From a virus, in the IMG/VR virus record IMGVR_UViG_3300010885_016855, positions 1 through 24,625 of that record: DNA of 24,625 bases, one strand, 5' to 3'. How positions within the stretch are numbered: position 1 is the first letter of the stretch; every line of letters starts with the position of its first letter. The notes below the pieces were generated by a model. It was not told where the DNA came from. It saw only the letters and a list, made by a program, of their open reading frames with translations, and made no database searches. Shown one piece after another: positions 19,709 through 24,625 of this stretch. The translations under genes and the position numbers were made by a program.

Positions 19709-20091
19709 CTTACGACAACCCATTCCGCGACGCGGCACTGGTAGAGTGCAGCGACAACGGCGGAGGATTCTACCACGCCATCAGCGCGAACGAAGCCGAC
19801 GACCGCGTGATGAGTTCGGCGACGTATGACATCGTTGAGCGCACGTTCCTGAACTGGCTCAATATGCCCAGCGTGTTGAGCTGCGCGCTTGAGGTCAAAG
19901 AGCAGGCAGTCAAGATGTACATCACCGCGCCCGACGGGGACGACCACGTTGCTGAGTTCACGCTGCCCTTCGCCGAGCTTGTACTTTCGGCTGCGCACAC
20001 TTGCCAAGAGTGGGACGGCACACCCCCGTCGGACTTGTCAGCCATGCTGCGTAAGCTGGCCGACGAGATTGACGGAAAGGCAAGAACATGA
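19705..20091 (+). CDS. Hypothetical protein (128 aa)
   Basis: One of the larger right-arm proteins, 128 residues, starting MTYDNPFRDAALVECSDNGG. It contains strands (ALEVKEQAVKMYITAPDGDD, VAEFTLPFAEL) and a C-terminal helix PSDLSAMLRKLADEIDGKA. Coupled by ATGA to both neighbours. I recognise no motif, nuclease site or HTH. Confidence 0.7.
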   Translation: MTYDNPFRDAALVECSDNGGGFYHAISANEADDRVMSSATYDIVERTFLNWLNMPSVLSCALEVKEQAVKMYITAPDGDDHVAEFTLPFAELVLSAAHTCQEWDGTPPSDLSAMLRKLADEIDGKART

Positions 20092-20357
20092 CCGCCATCA
20101 CCGAAGACACACCAGAGGGAGGCCCAGACGAGCTTCAGTGGAAGATCGACCAGCTCCTTGAACAGATGGAACGCGACAACGCCGAGCTGGAGCGTGAGCG
20201 CCACATACGCAAGAAGGTGGACGAGAGCTATTATAAACTTCGAGACATCTACGACACATTAACCTCACGCCTAGCCGTCGGTGCTTTGCGCAAGGCGGGT
20301 TTCACGGTCGAGATCGAACTGGCCGAGTTCTGCGACACCTGCGGCGAGGAGTACTGA
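20088..20357 (+). CDS. Hypothetical coiled-coil protein with C-terminal CxxC (89 aa)
   Basis: An 89-residue protein. Residues 16-60 form a charged coiled-coil-like helix (LQWKIDQLLEQMERDNAELE). The C-terminus reads EFCDTCGEEY, where a CxxC could bind metal or be redox active. The gene overlaps its predecessor by ATGA. Function unknown. Confidence 0.7.
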   Translation: MTAITEDTPEGGPDELQWKIDQLLEQMERDNAELERERHIRKKVDESYYKLRDIYDTLTSRLAVGALRKAGFTVEIELAEFCDTCGEEY

Positions 20358-20360
20358 GCC

Positions 20361-20588
20361 ATGGCTTGGGCACCCGAAGACGCCGCACGGATCATCGGCA
20401 TGTATCGCGCAGGCGTTCCCATCAAAGACATCGCGCGCCGGTTCGGCACCACGCCGGGCGCGGTAAAACAGCTCATGAGGCGCAAGGGCGCGTACCGCAC
20501 GCTTACGCGGCAGAGCTTCCCACGAATGCCGAGGAAAACACACATCCTCATTGTTCAAGAGGGCCTCAACGCGCATTTTGGCGAATAA
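20361..20588 (+). CDS. GcrA-like / helix-turn-helix DNA-binding protein
   Basis: A 75-residue protein whose residues 2-45 form a helix-turn-helix: WAPEDAARIIGMYRAGVPIK, DIARRFGTTPGAVKQLM, RRKGAYR. The layout, with an N-terminal Trp-bearing helix, a turn at GVPIK and a recognition helix GTTPGAVKQLM, resembles the N-terminus of alphaproteobacterial GcrA and resolvase-type HTH proteins. The GcrA sigma-binding C-terminus is not evident. It likely acts as a phage transcription factor, possibly on host promoters or on the repeat elements. Lacks a close ribosome site (GGAG eleven bases away). Confidence 0.72.
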   Translation: MAWAPEDAARIIGMYRAGVPIKDIARRFGTTPGAVKQLMRRKGAYRTLTRQSFPRMPRKTHILIVQEGLNAHFGE

Positions 20589-20607
20589 ACACAGAAGGAG
20601 AAGTGAA

Positions 20608-20802
20608 ATGAGGAAATGGATAGCACGTAAGCTTTTCGATACAGCCATCTGGCTGGACTGGGACGAGGCTGTGATAATCGCGGAGGCCATGTCAATCACA
20701 CGGTTCACGATCGCACTGAATGCGTTGACGGCACCACGCAAGGCAGGCCGCCCCAAGGGCAGCAAGGACAAGAAGCCACGCAAGCCTCGGGTGCAGTCAT
20801 GA
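20608..20802 (+). CDS. Small basic protein with AT-hook-like tail (64 aa)
   Basis: A 64-residue protein beginning MRKWIARKLFDTAIWLDWDE, with a middle helix and a basic C-terminus RKAGRPKGSKDKKPRKPR. GRPKGS matches the core of an AT-hook, a minor-groove DNA-binding peptide. AAGGAG lies seven bases before the ATG. DNA binding is a reasonable inference; the target is unknown. Confidence 0.68.
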   Translation: MRKWIARKLFDTAIWLDWDEAVIIAEAMSITRFTIALNALTAPRKAGRPKGSKDKKPRKPRVQS

Positions 20803-20951
20803 CATACTTGTCGAAAATAAAAGCAACGTGGCTGCGCTTGCGCAAGGATTGGCACTACCACCGCTCGCATGTGCATGCGACACGCTTTCACCACCATTGC
20901 AGCGCCGGATTAAAACTGTTGGAGCAGATCGATGATCAAGGAAAGAATTGA
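20799..20951 (+). CDS. Histidine-rich small protein (50 aa)
   Basis: A 50-residue basic protein, MTYLSKIKATWLRLRKDWHY, followed by a run with seven further His (HRSHVHATRFHHHC) and a short C-terminal helix. It overlaps the upstream gene by ATGA and the next by 20 bases. The His cluster plus Cys34 could bind metal. Nothing else is recognisable. Confidence 0.6.
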   Translation: MTYLSKIKATWLRLRKDWHYHRSHVHATRFHHHCSAGLKLLEQIDDQGKN

Positions 20952-21099
20952 GGCGCTGCGCAAGCGTGAAGCCGTGTGCTGGGAAATGTCGGAGGTGTTC
21001 TTGCATGCCAAGGACGCGCACGGCCTGCATGACATGGGTGTCGAGATCCAAGGCATCCACTGGGCCATCCGCGAACTTGAAAACTTGTTACGAAGATAG
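20932..21099 (+). CDS. Hypothetical small helical protein (55 aa)
   Basis: A 55-residue protein (MIKERIEALRKREAVCWEMS ... IQGIHWAIRELENLLRR) made of two probable helices. It overlaps the His-rich gene by 20 bases in another frame. GGAG lies seven bases before the ATG, which supports translation. Family unknown. Confidence 0.65.
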   Translation: MIKERIEALRKREAVCWEMSEVFLHAKDAHGLHDMGVEIQGIHWAIRELENLLRR

Positions 21100-21110
21100 G
21101 AAACAAGCAA

Positions 21111-21299
21111 ATGACACTGACAGAACTTAGAAACGTGGTCGCAGACCATGTTCAAACGAAACACGGCAACGCGGAGTTTATCCGCCAGATCCGTTCCGGT
21201 GAGCAGGACGATGGCCCATTTATTACAGGCGCTTTGGCAGTCTGGGCCAAGTTCATGGAGGGCTTGCAGCCAGCGCCGGAGGTATTGGCAGATGACTGA
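21111..21299 (+). CDS. Hypothetical protein (62 aa)
   Basis: A 62-residue protein, MTLTELRNVVADHVQTKHGN, ending LQPAPEVLADD. The upstream gap is eleven bases with GGAAAC as a weak ribosome site. The ATG of the next gene lies inside its last codons (eight-base overlap). No recognisable domain. Confidence 0.65.
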   Translation: MTLTELRNVVADHVQTKHGNAEFIRQIRSGEQDDGPFITGALAVWAKFMEGLQPAPEVLADD

Positions 21300-21492
21300 C
21301 GAACAAATTACCAAAGCCGCACGCGCCATATGCGTCGAGCAATGCAGCAAGCAGGACAATAGCGATGGACAAATCTACGCGTCCGGCGGCTGGGATCACA
21401 CCATCTGGATGCGCCTTGTCGAGGCAGGCATACGCAAAGGCATGGAGACGTGTCACTTTTCTAACAAAGAAACCACGCAACCCGGCGCATAG
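21292..21492 (+). CDS. Hypothetical protein (66 aa)
   Basis: A 66-residue protein starting MTDEQITKAARAICVEQCSK, with GGWDHTIWMRLVEAGIRKG in the middle and an unstructured end. GGAGG lies about ten bases before the ATG, inside the previous gene. Family unknown; three Cys but no zinc-finger spacing. Confidence 0.65.
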   Translation: MTDEQITKAARAICVEQCSKQDNSDGQIYASGGWDHTIWMRLVEAGIRKGMETCHFSNKETTQPGA

Positions 21493-21531
21493 CTTTGGTT
21501 TGCACGATATGAACCTAAAGGAGAAACTGAA

Positions 21532-21726
21532 ATGACACCAGACGACGCAATGAAGCAGGCACACATGACGGCCAGCCTGTACGCATACGAAGCATCCGTA
21601 ACCTTTGAGAAGATCTTTGGCTTCTCGCCAGAGGACGAACCCCAAGCCGCCGCCATCTTCATCGGCCAGTACATGCGCACCGCAGCACATGACTTCGATG
21701 TCGCCATGCGGGAGCGCTCCGAATGA
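21532..21726 (+). CDS. Hypothetical protein (64 aa)
   Basis: A 64-residue helical acidic protein (MTPDDAMKQAHMTASLYAYE, then FEKIFGFSPEDEPQAAAIF). AAAGGAG is eight bases before the ATG. Coupled to the next gene by ATGA. No named family. Confidence 0.68.
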   Translation: MTPDDAMKQAHMTASLYAYEASVTFEKIFGFSPEDEPQAAAIFIGQYMRTAAHDFDVAMRERSE

Positions 21727-21947
21727 AACGCGGCGCAAACGACAAACGATACATGTCACCCTTAGCGGCTACCCAAAAAGGGTTGATGACCGCATATATC
21801 GATCAACTCGCACGAAAAGGATCGGTTAAAGCCGATCAGCGCCACGTTCAGAAGATCCTCGAAAGCGGCAGGCTGTACGGGCCTATGACGCACGAGGCGC
21901 AGCTCAAGGCCGTGGAATACGCGTACGGAATAAAACTGTTGCGATAG
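21723..21947 (+). CDS. Hypothetical basic protein (74 aa)
   Basis: A 74-residue basic protein (pattern MKRGANDKRYMSPLAATQKG, YIDQLARKGSVKADQRHVQK, LKAVEYAYGIKLLR). It could be a small nucleic-acid binder from its charge, but no motif confirms this. It is the last gene of its transcription unit: the third composite promoter begins five bases after its stop. Confidence 0.68.
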   Translation: MKRGANDKRYMSPLAATQKGLMTAYIDQLARKGSVKADQRHVQKILESGRLYGPMTHEAQLKAVEYAYGIKLLR

Positions 21948-21951
21948 GGTA

Positions 21952-21994
21952 TTGCAACGTGAGGATACTTCTGCCAAGAAGCATCATCAGCAAC
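21952..21994 (+). promoter_or_regulatory. Composite promoter-like element, copy 3
   Basis: TTGCAAC at 21952, 13 bases, TGCCA at 21972, 8 bases, CATCAGCAAC ending 21994, then GGAG and the ATG at 22008. Spacing is exactly as in copies 1 and 2, and 33 bases are identical to copy 2. It would drive the unit ending in the methyltransferase. Confidence 0.68.
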
Positions 21995-22007
21995 ACGGAG
22001 ACACCAC

Positions 22008-22322
22008 ATGGAAAACCCTGAATTTACAGAACGCCAAATCAACGCAGCCTTACGCGAACGCAGCCCGCTGGACATCAGCGTGAGCTGGGACGGCGCTTAT
22101 CCTGACCCCGAAGAAGACGCGGTCTTCGACGTCCACTTTGACGAGGACATCACCAACTACGTCGTCTGGGACAAAGGCCATGACATGGATGTCGTCGAGC
22201 GCATTGGCAAACATACGTACAGCATGATTGCCGGATCTAGCAGCCACGAACTGCTGGCGGACATCATCATCTCGCTTATCGAGGAAGACATAGTGGCTGG
22301 AAAATTGGGAGAACAAGCATGA
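22008..22322 (+). CDS. Hypothetical acidic protein (104 aa)
   Basis: A strongly acidic 104-residue protein: MENPEFTERQINAALRERSP, then YPDPEEDAVFDVHFDEDITN and a helical C-terminus HELLADIIISLIEEDIVAGK. The charge pattern (many Asp/Glu in the centre) recalls DNA-mimic inhibitors, but no homology is visible. First gene after promoter copy 3; ATGA overlap with the next. Confidence 0.7.
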   Translation: MENPEFTERQINAALRERSPLDISVSWDGAYPDPEEDAVFDVHFDEDITNYVVWDKGHDMDVVERIGKHTYSMIAGSSSHELLADIIISLIEEDIVAGKLGEQA

Positions 22323-22501
22323 GCGCCAACGACATCCGCAAAGAGGCCCGCAAGGCCTTCGCGAAACGCGACCGCCTCGAGACCGAGCTGCGCGCCATCA
22401 ACGAGCAACTGACACATCTCAGGAGCCTGTACATGATCGAGACACGCACGTGGGGGATACGAGACGAGAGCTTCCGCAAAGAAACAAAGGTACCAGCATG
22501 A
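22319..22501 (+). CDS. Hypothetical coiled-coil protein (60 aa)
   Basis: A 60-residue helical protein with heptad-like MSANDIRKEARKAFAKRDRL and ELRAINEQLTHLRSLYM, then a polar tail. Bounded by ATGA overlaps. No family recognised. Confidence 0.66.
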   Translation: MSANDIRKEARKAFAKRDRLETELRAINEQLTHLRSLYMIETRTWGIRDESFRKETKVPA

Positions 22502-22746
22502 CCACGAAAGAAGAACGCATTGCCGCCATTGACCTCGCCATCGAGCGGGGCAACGGCATTGTCCGGTTCGCAAAGATGATGGGCGTGTCCCATCAAGCCA
22601 TCTACGCTTGGAAGCGCAGAGGCTGGGTGCCGATTGAGAAGGCCGTTGCGCTTGAGGCTATCTTCAGCATACCGCGCGACGATGTCATGAACCCTGACCT
22701 TGTCCGCGCAGTAAACACGCCTGCCTCAACCACCGGGTTGGTGTAG
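22498..22746 (+). CDS. Cro/YdaS-like DNA-binding regulator
   Basis: An 82-residue protein. Residues 12-50 form a Cro-type HTH: LAIERGNGIVRFAKMMGVSH, QAIYAWKRRGWVP. It continues IEKAVALEAIFSIPRDDVMN, matching the YdaS/Cro-like family in which the HTH is followed by IP(x)5-8 and a short helix. The Ser-His-Gln-Ala-Ile-Tyr-Ala-Trp recognition helix is typical. It may regulate its own unit or the repeat-bearing control region. It overlaps the upstream gene by ATGA. Confidence 0.75.
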   Translation: MTTKEERIAAIDLAIERGNGIVRFAKMMGVSHQAIYAWKRRGWVPIEKAVALEAIFSIPRDDVMNPDLVRAVNTPASTTGLV

Positions 22747-22747
22747 T

Positions 22748-24625
22748 ATGCGTTATGGATCTGTTTGCAGCGGCATCGAGGCCGCCACCGCCGCTTGGCA
22801 TCACATGGGTTGGGAGGCTGCCTTCTTTTCTGAGATTGAGAAGTTTCCATGCGCCGTGCTTGAACACCGATACCCCGACGTGCCACTGCACGGCGACTTC
22901 ACAACCATTAAGGAAAACGAATATGGAAAAATCGACCTCCTCGTCGGCGGAACACCCTGCCAGTCATTCAGCGTCGCAGGACTGCGAGGCGGACTGGACG
23001 ACGACCGTGGTAACCTTGCACTTGAGTTTTGCCGACTGGCTCAAAGAGAGCAACCTCGCTGGATTGTCTGGGAAAATGTCCCCGGTGTCCTGTCATCGAA
23101 CGGAGGACGGGACTTTGGTTCCATCCTCGGGGCGTTGGAAGACCTCGGGTATGGTCTCGCGTACCGAGTGCTTGACGCTCAGTACTTCGGAGTGGCCCAG
23201 CGCCGCCGTCGTGTGTTCGTTGTCGGATACCTTGGAGACTGGCGACCTGCCGCAGCGGTACTCTTTGAGCGCCACAGCATGTCAGGGCATCCTGCGCCGA
23301 GCCGACAAGCGCGGCAAGAAGCTACCGACGCGGCTGCAACAGGCGTTGGAGGCAGTGGCGGCAACGGACGGGCACGACCTGATTTAGACACGTTTGAGTG
23401 CGGCGGTATCGGCTCGTACTCTGCCAGCGACAACAGCAGCCCGCTGCTGCGCACTGGCGCTGACCTCGGCCCGGGCTGTGAGGCTCTGATCGCCAGCACC
23501 TTCAATGACGATGGCACTGCGCGGACGCTGACGGCGCGCTATAACAGCAGCCCATGCGTTGACCGCGGGCCTGACGTTGAGGCCGTGAACATCAACGGCG
23601 GCGAACCGCGCTTGTCTGATGTCGTGGGCACGCTTGACTGTTGGTCAACAAGTGGCCGTGGATCATCGCAACAGTTGGCCGTGCTTCAAGACGCACCTGA
23701 CGTTGTCGGCACGCTTCGCGCAGCCCACCCCGGCACCGCTGGCATCTGGAGCGACACTGACCACATCGTTCCTGTCATCAGCCCTGCCTTGAACACGCAG
23801 AGCGGATCGCACCACGCGCCAGACACAAAGGCGTATGTGGCAACGTACCCCATCAACAGCATGAACGCATTCAGAAGCCCTGACGCTGCGGCCAGCACTG
23901 GCCTTGGCGTTGGCCACGATGGCGAGGCGATGTACACGCTGACCAAAGGTGATCATCACGCCGTTGCGGCCACCACGCAAGTCATTGGTTTTGACGCATA
24001 CAACAACGATGTGACTGGTGATGTAACGAAGACAATCGACACGGGCGCGGACTATCACCACGTCCCCATCGCCTTCAGTAGCAATATGTCCGTTCCCGAC
24101 TGCCAGACGGACGGAACTACACCGACACTGAAGCTGGGTGGTCATGGCGTAGGCAACCCACCCGCTATAGCGTTCGCCCAGAACACCCGCGACGAGGTGC
24201 GTCTGATTAACGGCGATGGTCAGATTGTCGGCGCACTTGCCGCGCAACCGGGGATGAAGCAGACCAGCTACATCGCATATGCCATACAAGAGCGCGCCGT
24301 GTGTGAGAACCCTGACGCGGGGCCGGATGGTATAGGCGTCCGTGCAGATGATGCGGCATACACATTAGAGGCTCAATCCACGCCGCAAGCAGTGGCGTAT
24401 GAGCCAGCAATCGGATGGTCAGAGGAACTGACGGCCAGTGTTGACTTAGCGGGCACACTGCAACGGGGCGGCAGTGGAGGCCGCCACGATGGGGTCATGG
24501 TGCCCGCACAAGGCGTGGCGTATTTAGAAAAACAAAAGCCGCTTGATCCGTACTTGGGTGGAGAAGTCACGATTGCCATTGACGCTAGTTATTCCAAGGG
24601 GTGTGGCGGGACTTCTGCTGCTGAA
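22748..24625 (+). CDS. C5-cytosine DNA methyltransferase with repeat-rich insert, partial
   Basis: The open frame runs 626 codons to the right edge with no stop. Motif I is SVCSGIEAATAAW (5-17). Motif IV is GGTPCQSFSVAG with catalytic Cys71. Motif VI is WIVWENVPG with E109-N110-V111. Motif VIII is QRRRRVFVVG (151-160). After about residue 180 comes a long region, where a target-recognition domain would be expected, with repeated short units: SPLLRTGADLG, RTLTARYNSSPCVDRG, VGTLDCWSTSGRG, VGTLRAAHPG, PALNTQSGSHHAP, TPTLKLGGHG, VGALAAQPG, AYTLEAQSTP, AGTLQRGGSGG. Motifs IX and X would lie beyond the edge. The start at 22748 lacks a clear ribosome site. Expected role: methylating phage DNA against host restriction. 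Confidence 0.88.
   Translation, partial: MRYGSVCSGIEAATAAWHHMGWEAAFFSEIEKFPCAVLEHRYPDVPLHGDFTTIKENEYGKIDLLVGGTPCQSFSVAGLRGGLDDDRGNLALEFCRLAQREQPRWIVWENVPGVLSSNGGRDFGSILGALEDLGYGLAYRVLDAQYFGVAQRRRRVFVVGYLGDWRPAAAVLFERHSMSGHPAPSRQARQEATDAAATGVGGSGGNGRARPDLDTFECGGIGSYSASDNSSPLLRTGADLGPGCEALIASTFNDDGTARTLTARYNSSPCVDRGPDVEAVNINGGEPRLSDVVGTLDCWSTSGRGSSQQLAVLQDAPDVVGTLRAAHPGTAGIWSDTDHIVPVISPALNTQSGSHHAPDTKAYVATYPINSMNAFRSPDAAASTGLGVGHDGEAMYTLTKGDHHAVAATTQVIGFDAYNNDVTGDVTKTIDTGADYHHVPIAFSSNMSVPDCQTDGTTPTLKLGGHGVGNPPAIAFAQNTRDEVRLINGDGQIVGALAAQPGMKQTSYIAYAIQERAVCENPDAGPDGIGVRADDAAYTLEAQSTPQAVAYEPAIGWSEELTASVDLAGTLQRGGSGGRHDGVMVPAQGVAYLEKQKPLDPYLGGEVTIAIDASYSKGCGGTSAAE

Noticed and set aside
22755-23387. 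210-codon frame within the methyltransferase region
   Set aside because: A different frame on the same strand that lacks any motif; the frame starting at 22748 contains the PCQ, ENV and QRRRR motifs.

Overview
The window is part of the genome of a tailed double-stranded DNA bacteriophage (or a prophage or uncultured viral contig). It has two divergent gene blocks that meet at a roughly 490-base non-coding control region (17642-18132). Left of it, on the minus strand, lies a complete packaging and head module followed by tail and fibre genes: a small terminase like Sf6 gp1, a large terminase, a very large portal protein, a GroES-like co-chaperonin, a scaffold-like protein, a major capsid protein resembling Mu gpT, several beta-rich virion proteins, two fibre or lectin-like proteins, basic DUF6321 and DUF6496 proteins, an adaptor-like protein, and a carbohydrate-esterase tail protein cut by the left edge. 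Right of it, on the plus strand, are about nineteen small, tightly packed, mostly unrecognised genes of early-region type. They end in a Cro/YdaS-like regulator and a C5-cytosine DNA methyltransferase cut by the right edge.

The host cannot be read directly. GC-rich codon use, a GcrA-like helix-turn-helix protein and promoter-like elements whose spacing recalls the Caulobacter housekeeping pattern lean towards an alphaproteobacterium; this is inference. No integrase, tRNA, lysis, replication or tape-measure gene was recognised here, so lifestyle and tail type stay open. The portal, adaptor and fibre content would fit a short-tailed phage.

Neighbouring genes usually overlap by ATGA or GTGA or lie a few bases apart, as expected for long polycistronic transcripts with translational coupling. 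Three hairpins with UUCG or CUCG loops follow the capsid gene, the next virion gene and the first early gene. They may adjust the abundance of individual messages.

The most unusual features are regulatory. The control region holds fifteen copies of GTTGCA/TGCAAC, including a perfect 11+1+11 inverted repeat and a duplicated 43-base block. The same TTGCAAC begins a composite element, TTGCAAC-N13-TGCCA-N8-CATCAGCAAC, that occurs with identical spacing before three right-arm genes (18133, 19218, 22008). This suggests a phage regulon with three rightward transcription units. The methyltransferase is also notable: after motif VIII it has a long region of degenerate repeats of a 'TL... G ... A' pattern in place of an ordinary target-recognition domain.
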